Source: Rana temporaria
Lineage: Eukaryota; Chordata; Amphibia; Anura; Ranidae
Assembly (NCBI RefSeq): GCF_905171775.1
Contig: NC_053494.1
Span: forward strand, 159,514,456 to 159,578,455
Reading direction: 5' to 3'
Length of the DNA: 64,000 nt
Made by a program: the position numbers and the translations under genes. This document shows positions 43,727 to 53,545 of the stretch, piece after piece. How positions within the stretch are numbered: the stretch's first letter is position 1; each line of letters opens with the position of its first letter. The notes under the pieces are model-generated. The model ran no database searches and was not told where the DNA came from. It saw only the letters and a list, made by a program, of their open reading frames with translations.

Positions 43727-44720
43727 AAGCCGCGTACACACGACCATTTTTTTTTTTAAATGTTTATTTATACATAGCAAGAAACTGGTCCACATGAACC
43801 ATAACATGAACATTACAATGGTTGCACCATCAAGAGCATAAATACAGAGGATGACAACATTTCGGGGTCGTTATCTGTCACAAATAGAGAAGTAGGCATA
43901 CCAGGGTAAATCCCTTCAACGCCCCACCTCCTCGTCCTCAGTAGCACGACTCTCGCACAACTCTTGTCGAGAGTCCAGAGCTGATGAGGTGCGATATGTC
44001 CATAAGGAACAGTGGGCACAGTTCCCCCCATTTTCCGTTTTCTAAGTTCTAGCAAATAGAGAGAGAAGGAGAAAGTAGAGTGTAGGTGCCGCATAGGGAG
44101 CGGCTAAAGGAGGATAGGAAAGTTGTATAGCGGGGAAGAGGTGAAAGGGGGGGGGGAGTCACGAGTATGGAATTCACGAGTCCGGGCAGCAACCGGGCAG
44201 CAACCGGGCATTGGTGGTCCACTCCAGGAGGTCTCCCTGGCACACGACCATTTTTAATGGTCTATAAAAAAATAAGTTTTTTTCAACGTGATTCATGTCA
44301 AGCCTGCCTTGCCTACACACGATCGTGAAAAAAAAAAATGCTTGAGCAAAGCGCGGTGACGTACAACACGTACAACGGCGCTATAAAGGGGAAGTTCCAT
44401 TCGAATGGCACCACCCTTGGTAAAAGTTGGGTGAGAGACGATTTGCGCTTTTCAGTCTTTGTGCTTTTCAGTCTGTTACAGTGTGATGAATGTGCTATCA
44501 CCATTACGAACGCTAGTTTTACCAGAACGAGCGCTCCCATCTCATAACTTTCTTCTGATCATGCGTGTTTTATTCACATCGTTAAAGCCTACACACAACG
44601 TGAAAAACGACGTGAAAAAATAGAGCATGTTCAAAAATTGTAATGCCCATTTTTCACGTCATGAAAAATGCTCTGGAGCCTACACATGGTCGTTTTTAAT
44701 GACATTTACAAAAAAAATGC
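43727..44720. mobile_element. MITE family A, copy 3, interrupted
   Basis: The left end 'aagccgcgtacacacgacca' and the body from 44255 ('acaacacgtacaacggcgct', 'ataaaggggaagttccattc') match copies 1 and 2. The right terminal repeat is eroded near 44720. A foreign piece at 43751-44240 splits it just inside the left terminus. Confidence 0.7.
43751..44240 (-). mobile_element. 5'-truncated L1-like 3' end with poly(A)
   Basis: On the minus strand the piece runs from 44240 to a poly(A) tail seen as a T-run at 43751-43758, with aataaa 14 bases upstream of it. The direct repeat cacacgaccattttt (43737-43751; 44241-44255) marks a ~14-15-bp target duplication. Pyrimidine-rich text resembles L1 3'UTR as after 14061, but no ORF2 codons are recognised, so the family is inferred. 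Confidence 0.7.
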
Positions 44721-45134
44721 AGCAAGGTGATTCCCTCTATTCATAATCATCTCACAATTAAAGTGTTTTTCGCCTTAGTAGCTACACATGGATGATGCCT
44801 TCAGCTCACATCCCAAAACCTCAATTTGGCCATATTTGAGCCCAAAAACAACTGACTGTCATGTGAAAATCAGAAAACTACCTTACTACCCAAAATGCTC
44901 TTACTGCCCTGCCATGGAGCTTCAGCCTTAAAAAAAATCTTGGAGTTTTAACCTATGTTGGATGTGAAACCACACCAATAGAACATGCTCACCACTGCTA
45001 TAAAAAAGACTCGATGAGGGATTGATTTAATTTGGCCAATGGTTTTATGCTTATTGACCTTGTGCATTTTCGTAATATGAGTTTGATCTGCATTGTTCGC
45101 TTCACCTGTGTTGTGTCTTTATGTTAGATCCTAC
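44721..45134. other. unassigned DNA flanking the copia element
   Basis: No recognised features. It forms the left flank of the copia insertion and continues after 49763. Confidence 0.4.
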
Positions 45135-45139
45135 TTTAT

Positions 45140-45438
45140 TGTTGGCTGGTGCAGATGATGCAAAGAATAATCAGACATATATGGATGGCTGTAGTTTACT
45201 TGGATTCATTTGTATTGAAGAGACATACAGCAGAGAGCATGGTGCTCATGTTAGCACACAAGATATAGAAAACCAACAACAACAGATAACAGGAAACTGC
45301 AGTAACAGATAGTTAACACAAAGAACATTATGATAGAGTATCTGTGTATAGTGACATCTAGTGGTCATACTCCTAATACACAGGGAAATAAACCAAGCAA
45401 TGTATAACATAGCATGAAACAATGTTCAGTCTCCAACA
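45140..45438 (-). repeat. copia 3' LTR
   Basis: 299 bp, TG...CA termini (on minus: TGTTGGAGACTG ... CAGCCAACA). By position-by-position reading it matches the 5' LTR without difference. The purine tract gagaagggg lies immediately upstream on the minus strand. The sequence tgacatctagtgg at 45352-45364 resembles a CTCF core on the minus strand with one mismatch. Confidence 0.95.
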
Positions 45439-45450
45439 CCCCTTCTCATT
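45439..45450 (-). promoter_or_regulatory. polypurine tract of the copia element
   Basis: On the minus strand the bases directly before the 3' LTR read atgagaagggg. Such a purine run adjoining the LTR is the plus-strand DNA synthesis primer in LTR retrotransposons. It sits about 10 bases beyond the gag-pol stop codon. Confidence 0.85.
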
Positions 45451-45459
45451 GTGAAGTGC

Positions 45460-48400
45460 TTAATTAGACAAACCGATTCTTCTTGTAAGATCCATATGTC
45501 TCTTTGCAGGCAAAGGCTTAGTAAGGATGTCTGCTAACATTTCCTCAGTGGGACAGTATTGTAGATCCATCTGTCCTTGCTCTTGCAAGTCTCTTAAGAA
45601 GTGATATCTCACGTCTATGTGTTTGGTTCTCGGGTTTATCCGCTCTGTCTGTGCGAGTGCTATACATCCTTGGTTGTCCTCATAGATTGGCGTGGACTCT
45701 TTCTGGATCTGATCTAGATCTTCCAGCAATTGTCTCAACCAGATTACCTCTTGCCCTGCTTGTGATGCGGCCACGTATTCTGCTTCGGTGGAGGACAGTG
45801 TCACTGTGGACTGTTTTCTGGTGGTCCAGCTGATCAGACCGTCTTTAAATAGAAACAGGTGTCCACTGGTGGATTTCCGATCACTGGGGTCACCTGCCCA
45901 GTCTGCATCCACATATCCAGTCAGACCACTCTTCCCTGTTGATGAAAATTTCAGTTTAAAGTCTATTGTTCCCTTCAAATAGCGTATGATCCTTTTTGCT
46001 GCGTTCCAGTCCATCTGGGTTGGCTGGGATACTTTTCTGCATAAGAATCCCACTGCTGTAGCTATGTCAGGCCTTGCCACTGTAGCAATGTATAGTAACT
46101 TCCCCATTGCCCTTCTGAATTGTGAGTCATTTTGCAAGGGGTTAATTGAGTTGTTTAATTCTTTAAGATAATTTGTCTCCATAGGCGAGTTGACTGGTTT
46201 GGCATCATTGAGCCCAAAAGTTTCAATTACTTCCTGTATTTTGTGACTCTGGTTAATAAGAAAACTACCATCTTCTTCTCTTTCTATCTGCATGCCTAGG
46301 AAGTGTTTGACATCACCTAGATCTTTTGTTTCAAAGTCCATGTTTAAGACCTCCAGCAGTCTGGAACAATCCCCTTCTTGCTCATAACATACTAACAGAT
46401 CATCTACATAAATGAGTACAAAGATCCACCTACCATTTAGTTTCTTGGTGTATAGGCAGGGATCGGCCTTGCTCCTCTGAAAGGATTCTCTCAAAAGCGC
46501 CTCATTAATCTTCATGTTCCATGCTCTGGCTGCTTGCTTGAGCCCGTAGATCCCCTTCTTAAGTTTACACACCTGTTCTGGCTTTTGTGGGTCTACAAAG
46601 CCCTCTGGTTGCTCCATGTAGATGTCTTCTGTTAAGTCACTGTGTAGGAAAGCGGTTTTTACATCAAAGTGCTTTACTAGCATTTGTTTTGTAGTTGCAA
46701 CTGTGAGTAGAGCTCTGATTGTGGTATGTTTGACGACTGGGGCAAATGTCTCATCGTAGTCTTCTCCATATTTTTGGGAGTATCCTTTGGCTACGAGTCT
46801 CGCTTTATATCTCTCAACTGTGCCATCAGTGTTGTACTTGACCTTGAAAGTCCATTTACACCCAATTGCCCTCTTTTTGGCCGGCAGTTGCGTTAGTACC
46901 CAAGCCTGCGTGTCCTGTAGTGAGATGATTTCTTCCTCAGCTGCCTTTATCCATCTCTTGGCTTCCCTCTCTGGGAGTTGTGTTATGTCTTTCCAACAAG
47001 TGGGTTCTCTTACGCAGGATGTTTCTACTTTGTACGAGAGTCTGTTGGGGGGTTTACCTTTGTTTTCCCTCACTGAGCGTCTTAGTTCAGCGTCATTAGC
47101 TGGTTCAGTTTGTTCCAGTCTTTTCTGTGACACAGTATCACTTTCGGGGGTTCGTTCCATGGGAAAGAAAACCTGCTCAGCGTTATTTGGTTCTTCTGCT
47201 CTTGGCATGGCTGGCTCCGTTACTTCATTTCTCGGGTCCTCGATAAATGTTACGCTGCTGCTGATTGTCACTTTATCGGTCTTCGGGTCTATGATTCTAT
47301 ATCCTTTGGTGTTGTCGGCATAACCAACAAAGACACCTTCAATTGCTCGATTCTGGAGCTTGCTGCGCTTTTCTCCCGGAATGTAAGCAAAAGCTTTGCT
47401 TCCAAATACCTTGAGGTGTCCTATGCTTGGTTTTCGACTGTGCCATAGCTCGTATGGAGTTTTGGTTGTTGCCTTGGAGTGTAGTCTGTTTTGTAAGTAG
47501 GTGGCCGTTTGTGCTGCTTCTCCCCAATATTTTTCAGGGAGTCCAGAATCAGTCAACATGCATCTGATCATTTCAGTCAGGGATCTGTTTTTCCTCTCTG
47601 CTACCCCGTTCTGCTCTGGAGTATATGGGACAGTCTTTTGATGTTCTATTCCTAGTTCCCTGAGTGTATTCTCAACTTGAAACCCGGTGTACTCCCCACC
47701 ATTATCACTTCTGAGTACTAATGGTTTTCTGTGAAATTTATTGCTTACTTTGGTAACATAGTCCTTCAGCTTGTCGAATACTTCTGACTTATTCTTCATT
47801 AGGTATGTCACTGTAAACCTTGAGTAGTCGTCTATAAAAGTTAATATGTATTTATTTCCTCCTGGGGTGGTTGTTCTCATAGGCCCGCATACATCTGTGT
47901 GTATTAGGTCGATCGGTCTTGTTGCTCTGCTTTCACTTGCCTTTGGTGGGGTTACTCTGGTGGCTTTGGCCTTGATGCAGCATTCACACCTTAGCGTGTT
48001 TGGGCAGCCTGTTAACTTGAAGCCTTTCGTTAAATCCCGTCTGGCCAGCTCCTGTATGCTGTCAGGGTGCCTGTGGCCCAGACGTCTGTGCCATAAATGA
48101 ATACAGTTCTTGTGTTTATGTGTGCAGAGCTTTGTTTCTTGCTCAACAACATCAAGTTCATAAAGGTGCTTGCCCGCTTTAGCTGTTGCTATCACTCTTT
48201 CCCCATCTTGGATAGTGCATTGGTCACCTTTAAACGTTGTGGTTAGTCCTTTGCTTGCCAGTCGCCTGACTGATATAAGGCCGCCATTGAGTCCGGGAAC
48301 ATACAATACATCCGTCATTGGTATTTTTAACACTTGTCCATCCTCATTTTTACAAGTGACTATTCCATGTCCTGTTCCTTCAGCAGTTGTGCAACTCCCG

Positions 48401-49341
48401 TCTGCAAGATATATGGCTTCTTTCTTGTCTGGATTGAGCTCTACAAAGAATTCTCTGTCGTTAGTCATGTGACTTGTTGCTCCAGAATCTATATACCATT
48501 TATGGTTGGTGACGGCATCTGTCACTTTAAAAGTTCCGTGCCACGCTGCTTGGTCGTTGTTTTTCATCATGGTTATGAGTGCCTGATTGGGATCTTTTTC
48601 CCTCTGCTCATTCCTCCACAATGGACAGTCGCGCTTGAAATGCCCAGCCCTGTTACACCGGAAACATAGTTTGGCCTTCCAGTTTGGCATCTTAGTGTCT
48701 GTTGCTTTAAGTGCTGCTCCTGTATCGCTCTCTTGCCTGTGAGAAGCTTGCTCCTTTCTGCGCTTGTATTCATCTGAAAGTCGAGATTTCACTAACTGTA
48801 ATGTGAGTTCTGCTTCAGATCTTGTCTCTAATGCATTAATCAGAGGGTTGTATGACTCTGGCAGGCTGCATAAAAGTATTGCTGTCACATGGTTATCTTT
48901 GATCTCCTCTCCGAGGTCCCTGAGTTGTGCAACAATCTCCAGCACGCTTCTTATATGTTCTTGCATATCCCCTTCTGGAGTCAGTTTGGACTGGTACAGC
49001 TTCCTTAGTAAATATAACTTGTTGTTTAAGCTAGAGCTCTCATGTAATCTACGGAGTGCATTCCACATACCTTTGGCAGTATCTTCCCCTTTTATGTGGA
49101 TAAGCTGTTCATCTTCTACCAGTAGGGCTATTGTGGCTCTTGCCTGTCTGTTTTTCTTATCCCACTCCTGGTTGTCTACATCCGGCCTGTCTGTGGTGAG
49201 GACATCCCATGTGTCATCTTTGCTCAGCAACATCTCCATCTTGAACTTCCACATCTGGTAGTTGTCACTATTTAGCTTAGTGATCCCCAGTTTAAGATCC
49301 CCACTGCTAGCCATGATTAATGTACCTTGCTCGTATTCCAA
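45460..49341 (-). CDS. copia Gag-Pol polyprotein, intact
   Basis: One uninterrupted 1,293-codon frame. Gag occupies ~1-245 with a CX2CX4HX4C zinc knuckle at 226-239 (CFRCNRAGHFKRDC). The aspartic protease has DSGATSHM at 285-292. Pre-integrase zinc residues H418, H423, C452 and C455 precede the integrase, whose D483, D546 and E582 have the D,D35E spacing. RT spans ~810-1050 with D893 and YVDD at 978-981. RNase H follows (D1145, E1186, D1222). Gag and Pol share one frame, as in Drosophila copia. Met1 (MEYEQG) is the first in-frame start; Met10 (MASSGD) is an alternative. No stop, frameshift or missing catalytic residue was seen. Confidence 0.97.
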   Translation of the reverse strand: MEYEQGTLIMASSGDLKLGITKLNSDNYQMWKFKMEMLLSKDDTWDVLTTDRPDVDNQEWDKKNRQARATIALLVEDEQLIHIKGEDTAKGMWNALRRLHESSSLNNKLYLLRKLYQSKLTPEGDMQEHIRSVLEIVAQLRDLGEEIKDNHVTAILLCSLPESYNPLINALETRSEAELTLQLVKSRLSDEYKRRKEQASHRQESDTGAALKATDTKMPNWKAKLCFRCNRAGHFKRDCPLWRNEQREKDPNQALITMMKNNDQAAWHGTFKVTDAVTNHKWYIDSGATSHMTNDREFFVELNPDKKEAIYLADGSCTTAEGTGHGIVTCKNEDGQVLKIPMTDVLYVPGLNGGLISVRRLASKGLTTTFKGDQCTIQDGERVIATAKAGKHLYELDVVEQETKLCTHKHKNCIHLWHRRLGHRHPDSIQELARRDLTKGFKLTGCPNTLRCECCIKAKATRVTPPKASESRATRPIDLIHTDVCGPMRTTTPGGNKYILTFIDDYSRFTVTYLMKNKSEVFDKLKDYVTKVSNKFHRKPLVLRSDNGGEYTGFQVENTLRELGIEHQKTVPYTPEQNGVAERKNRSLTEMIRCMLTDSGLPEKYWGEAAQTATYLQNRLHSKATTKTPYELWHSRKPSIGHLKVFGSKAFAYIPGEKRSKLQNRAIEGVFVGYADNTKGYRIIDPKTDKVTISSSVTFIEDPRNEVTEPAMPRAEEPNNAEQVFFPMERTPESDTVSQKRLEQTEPANDAELRRSVRENKGKPPNRLSYKVETSCVREPTCWKDITQLPEREAKRWIKAAEEEIISLQDTQAWVLTQLPAKKRAIGCKWTFKVKYNTDGTVERYKARLVAKGYSQKYGEDYDETFAPVVKHTTIRALLTVATTKQMLVKHFDVKTAFLHSDLTEDIYMEQPEGFVDPQKPEQVCKLKKGIYGLKQAARAWNMKINEALLRESFQRSKADPCLYTKKLNGRWIFVLIYVDDLLVCYEQEGDCSRLLEVLNMDFETKDLGDVKHFLGMQIEREEDGSFLINQSHKIQEVIETFGLNDAKPVNSPMETNYLKELNNSINPLQNDSQFRRAMGKLLYIATVARPDIATAVGFLCRKVSQPTQMDWNAAKRIIRYLKGTIDFKLKFSSTGKSGLTGYVDADWAGDPSDRKSTSGHLFLFKDGLISWTTRKQSTVTLSSTEAEYVAASQAGQEVIWLRQLLEDLDQIQKESTPIYEDNQGCIALAQTERINPRTKHIDVRYHFLRDLQEQGQMDLQYCPTEEMLADILTKPLPAKRHMDLTRRIGLSN

Positions 49342-49443
49342 ACACCTGGATACCTCAGAGCAGATTTCCTCCGCAGCTTGATCAAAGATGGTGTGCAGGT
49401 GAAGACTAGGCCTCTGTTCCGGCTGTCTGATGATTCACGTTGT

Positions 49444-49457
49444 CTGGGCCCATAACC
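49444..49457 (-). promoter_or_regulatory. primer-binding site (initiator tRNA-Met, internal)
   Basis: On the minus strand ggttatgggcccag lies two bases from the 5' LTR. Its complement ctgggcccataacc is the anticodon stem-loop of eukaryotic initiator tRNA-Met, with CAT as the anticodon. Priming from the 5' half of a cleaved initiator tRNA is the known mode of Drosophila copia. The match is to an internal site of the tRNA, not its 3' end. Confidence 0.85.
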
Positions 49458-49459
49458 TT

Positions 49460-49758
49460 TGTTGGCTGGTGCAGATGATGCAAAGAATAATCAGACATAT
49501 ATGGATGGCTGTAGTTTACTTGGATTCATTTGTATTGAAGAGACATACAGCAGAGAGCATGGTGCTCATGTTAGCACACAAGATATAGAAAACCAACAAC
49601 AACAGATAACAGGAAACTGCAGTAACAGATAGTTAACACAAAGAACATTATGATAGAGTATCTGTGTATAGTGACATCTAGTGGTCATACTCCTAATACA
49701 CAGGGAAATAAACCAAGCAATGTATAACATAGCATGAAACAATGTTCAGTCTCCAACA
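49460..49758 (-). repeat. copia 5' LTR
   Basis: 299 bp, same sequence as the 3' LTR. It should carry the promoter and transcription start on the minus strand; I could not assign a clear TATA box or poly(A) signal. Identity of the two LTRs means little time has passed since insertion. Confidence 0.95.
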
Positions 49759-49763
49759 TTTAT

Positions 49764-50341
49764 ATCACTGATTTTATCAGAATTTTGTGAGATATTGGGG
49801 TCAAACCTGATTGGATGTTTGACAAAAATACAAGCTTGGATGAAAATGAGTCCTTTAGTAATTCAACCGCATAGTATATCAGAGGTCTCAGATATATATA
49901 TATATTTAGATGGCCCCAGGGCTCTTCAATAAAATACGTCTAACAGCCCTTGTTACAGTTACATTGTTGGATTGCCTTATAGAAGGCAGTTGATGTGTTC
50001 TTTTGTCTTGAGGTTGTATTAAGGTCTTGAGGTTGTATTAAGACTTGTGAGCAGAGTTCGGTGACTGGTGAGCAAGGAAGAAAACAAATGAGATAACACT
50101 GGCAACTTATCAATAGATGACATTTTCACCTGGCCAGTTATACTGGAGATGACAGCTGTATTTATTACAGTGTATATAGAAAACTGAAGCGCTGTACCTT
50201 CCAAGAGGAGAAAATACCGCACTGAATTGTAGTTTTTCTTCAAGTTCATATATACCAAACATGTGTGACTTATACCATTCTTTAAAAATTTTAAGTTTCT
50301 AGTTGTCGAAACTGTTACAGAACTTCTAAAAGTGTACAGTC
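49764..50341. other. unassigned DNA right of the copia element
   Basis: Short (TA)n at 49890-49905. No domain-bearing frame or element end is recognised before the TTAA repeat at 50342. Confidence 0.35.
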
Positions 50342-51130
50342 TTAAAGGGGTTGTAAACCCTTGTGTTTTTTTTACCTTAAAGCAGTGGTTCTCAACCTCT
50401 CTAGTGCCGTGACCCCTTGATAAAATTTCCCAAGCTGTTGGGACCCCCAACAGTAGAATTTTCGTAGCGTGGGTTGTCAGCACCCCTAACCCTCGGACAT
50501 TTAGGGCTCCCTGAGTCCCTTCCACTTGTACCATATTAAAACCCCTTCTGGTAAATTTTAGGATGTCTTTATGTTCTCCCTTTCTTTCCCTTTTATCTCT
50601 CTATCTTAATTTAGGGCATCTGCGAAAAGGCTGTGAGTGCTGCGGGCTTCAGGAACAGCCCAGGATTTGGTGACCCCTGCCAAATTGTCATTTGACCCCA
50701 AAGGGGGTCCCGACCCCCAGGTTGAGAGCCACTGCCTTAAAGAATCCTATGCATTAAGGTAAAAAAAAAACACCTGGCAGTCATTGGCCACCCAGCCCCC
50801 CCGTTTTACTTAACTGAGCCCCCTCATCTCTTCAGCTGGGACACGCTATCCCTCTCTCCACAGGGTGCTGGCTATCGATTGGATAAATTGATAGCAGAGC
50901 AGCCATTAGCTCCTGCTGCTGTCAATCAAATCCAATGATGCGGGTGTCGGGGGGCGGGCCGAGTCTGGCATTCGTGTCTGTGGAAGCAAATGCTGGACTC
51001 AGGAGCGCGCCCGCAAGGCAGGGAGGAGCCGTGAGAGCCGCCGGGGGCCCCCAGAAGAGGATGTTCGGGGGCCACTCTGTGCAAAAATGAGCTGCACAGT
51101 GGAGGTAAGTGGAGGGGGGTGAAACCATTT
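50342..51130. mobile_element. TTAA repeat family H, interrupted by a hAT
   Basis: Starts TTAAAGGGGTTGTAAACCCT at 50342; after the hAT insert it resumes 'aatcctatgcattaaggtaa' and contains 'caagccctcctgc'-like GC-rich text with 'agaagaggatgttcg' and 'tgtgcaaaaatgagctgcac', matching the complete relative at 61625-62053. The right TTAA end was not located; the border is approximate. Confidence 0.55.
50383..50734. mobile_element. hAT-Charlie-like non-autonomous element, copy 1
   Basis: The ends cagtggttctcaacct and 'aggttgagagccactg' are inverted repeats, and ccttaaag (50375-50382; 50735-50742) is an exact 8-bp target duplication. The terminal motif is typical of the Charlie group of hAT elements. 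At 352 bp it lacks transposase. A relative with the same subterminal text 'gtgccgtgaccccttgataa' is at 56504-57858. Confidence 0.9.
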
Positions 51131-51919
51131 TTACTGCACCAATTGACACCAACCCTAGTGACGCCACTGCTTGCACTCCTTGCATTTACAAAAATGAATT
51201 ACATATTAATGAATACAGAGCTGCATTATTATGTTTACTGTTTTCCCCCTTGACTGGAGCTTTAAACTATCATTTAGAGGCAGAGGTGACCCTACTTGAA
51301 AAGCTATGAGCAGGGCCCATTTTATGTCATGTAGTAAGTTATCCTCTTGACAGTCTATTTACACAGGTGCCGCCATGTTGCACATGTTCTGCGGGTAACC
51401 AGCTTGTGGAGATGAGACAAATCTGTGGTTGCTCAGCACTTGTATAGTATAATAAATATTACCCTATGAGCAGTGCTAATGTATATATAATGTGTAAATC
51501 AGAGAAAACATGCTGCACATATTGTAGGAGGACTGAAGGACAATTAACAAGCACCTCTTAATTGCTTTCATCTGCTAGAATTTTAACTGACAAATGTTTT
51601 TTTGAACATTCTCCTAATTGCCCTCATAGCATTCACATTAGTGTGTTCACATTACAAGGCTCGCTATATACTTGCAAGTGCAACAATTATCTGGATGTTA
51701 ACAGGACTGGAACAGTTAAAATGCAGACATGTTTGGGGATGAAGCTTTAACTTGTTCCTATTCTGATTTATCACTTATTTGGATTTTTTATTTCTATAAA
51801 CATCAATCCGCCACCTTATCCTACCTTCTTTATTCTGGAAACCAGATTTCTGTACAGCCAACATAGGCCATATCCTAGGGCAAAATAACTACCAAGAGCA
51901 GCACACAGCCAACCACATA
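51131..51919. other. non-repetitive DNA
   Basis: No element or gene is recognised. Between about 51520 and 51700 several TTAATTGC/CTAATTGCC motifs lie in non-repetitive DNA, a pattern that may mark a conserved element; low certainty. Confidence 0.3.
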
Positions 51920-52505
51920 TCATTCTGCTGTCAGTGCCCCATCACTGGTGTCAGTGGAAGGAATAGTGCCCCATCACTGGTGTCAGTGGAAGGAATAGTG
52001 CCCCATCACTGGTGTCAGTGGAAGGAATAGTGCCCCATCATTGGTATTAGTGGGAGGAATAGTGCTCTGTCATTGGTATTAGTGGGAGGAATAGTGCTCT
52101 GTCATTGGTATTAGTGGGAGGACTAGTGGTCTATCATTGGTATCAATGCCTCATCATTAGTGTCAGTAGGAGGAATAGTGCCCCATCATCGGTGTCAGTG
52201 GAAGGAATAGTGCCCCCTTGTTGGTGTCAGTGGGAGGAATAGTACTTCATCATTGGTGTCAGTAGGAGGAATAGTGCCTCATCATTGGTGTCAGTAGGAG
52301 GAATAGTGCCCCATCATCGGTGTCAGTGGGAGGTATAGTGCCCCATCATCAGTGTCAGTGGGAGGAATATGGCCCCATTGTTGGTGTCAGTGGCAGGAAC
52401 TTTGCCCCACTGTTTCTGACAATGGGGGAAATAACACCCCAAGGACTGGATAATAGCAAGCAAAGGGCCACACATGGCCCCCGAGCTGCAGTTTGGAGAC
52501 CACTG
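51920..52505. mobile_element. hAT-like element 3' part with minisatellite
   Basis: The right end '...gcagtttggagaccactg' is the complement of a Charlie-type terminus (cagtggtctccaaactgc). A minisatellite fills the interior. The opposite terminus was not found, so no target duplication can be read. Confidence 0.6.
51932..52402. repeat. 32-bp minisatellite, about 14-15 copies
   Basis: The unit is close to agtgccccatcactggtgtc followed by agtgggaggaat, 32 bp. Copies differ by substitutions (catcattgg, ctgtcattggtatt, catcatcgg), and sub-blocks of like variants adjoin, showing expansion in several steps. No spacers, so it is not a CRISPR. Confidence 0.9.
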
Positions 52506-53291
52506 TTCTAAGCCTGTAGAGCACAATACTTCTTAGAAGTTTGCCCAGTACAACCAGGAGTTGTACAAGACAAGCAAGAGAGTACAGTGGGCCAGAGGTT
52601 GTGCAATACAGCCTGCATTTTTGTACAGAGCAGACAGAAGCTTAGCAGACATTGTTCTACAGTTCTGGGTTATCCCATGCTTCCTATCCCTATCTACTGT
52701 TACTGTTCTGAATCTATCAAAGATAATTCAATTTACACGCCACATCCCCAAAAATCTGGTATAACCAAACTATCTATAGTGACATATGGGTCTTTTGAGG
52801 CACAACTTTTTAGTAAGATTTATAACATTTTATTTAATTTCCTTTTTTTTTTTTTTTATCTTTTTAACATCTAATAGACATATCATAAAATACAGTCATA
52901 AAACGGTCATTTTTTTAACCACTGCAGTGATTTATAACAAGCCTTTCTGATCAATGCGTTTCAGGGAGATTGGTCCTCTTCATCAGAAGCCAGCCGATTT
53001 GAATTGCTGCCATCTAAGTAGAATTACAAAATTGATCTTAAATAATCATATCAATATAACACGTTTCCATAAATCATGCTATAACTTCTCCGCAAAGACT
53101 AACATGCAATCAGGTATTCCTCACAGTCCAACTATACATGGCACAGGGGTCCCAAGGGGATGGAATCTCCCTCCTCCTTTCTCCTCCTCCGAAACCCTTC
53201 TCCAGATCTATGCATCGATACAATCCTGTCTCGGAGGTCTTTGGACTTCATGGCTTGATTTGTGCTCTGACATGCCCTGTTAGACCCCATA
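52506..53291. other. unassigned DNA with a hammerhead-like fossil
   Basis: On the minus strand CTGATGA (52986-52980) is followed after 17 bases by GAAACGC (52962-52956), the two hammerhead core boxes in the right order. Stem II pairs only partly and no stem I could be closed. The remainder of the stretch is unassigned. Confidence 0.35.
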
Positions 53292-53545
53292 CACCAGGGC
53301 TCAAACTTTCAAGTCCTGAGCTACTAGCCAGGCCTCAAGGGTTACTCGCCACCAATTGCCCTACCCGACCGCGCCCCTAATCACACCCTCATAAATTATC
53401 TCATGAAATTACACTTAAATGTTTTATGCAGAATTACATGACATTACAAAAATAAATATTAACAACAACTTTATCAGTTCCCCCTCAATGCAGGCTCACC
53501 AGTGCCCATCATTGCAGCGTGACCTGTGCCCATCATTGCCCATCA
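53292..53545. repeat. hAT-like left-end fragment
   Basis: Starts 'cagggctcaaactttcaagt' and 'gctactagccaggcctcaag', which I recognise as the start of a dispersed hAT-type repeat. It includes 'gtgcccatcattgcagcgtg' pieces in partial tandem order. No right terminus. Confidence 0.4.

Larger units (their letters stand above)
45140..49758 (-). mobile_element. complete Ty1/copia LTR retrotransposon
   Basis: Structure on the minus strand: 5' LTR 49758-49460, primer-binding site, a 1,293-codon gag-pol, purine tract, 3' LTR 45438-45140. The target duplication tttat lies outside both ends (45135-45139; 49759-49763). LTRs begin TGTTGG and end CCAACA and read as identical over 299 bp. Domain order protease-integrase-RT-RNase H is diagnostic of Ty1/copia (gypsy has integrase last). 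Copia elements are a minor class in vertebrates. Every cis and coding feature needed for mobility appears present. Confidence 0.97.

Noticed and set aside
45651..49261. Plus-strand open frames of up to 178 codons inside the copia element
   Set aside because: They are shadows of the intact minus-strand gag-pol; no motif supports them.
51932..52402. CRISPR-like repeat array
   Set aside because: Units are directly tandem with no spacers, and the context is a vertebrate transposon; it is a minisatellite.
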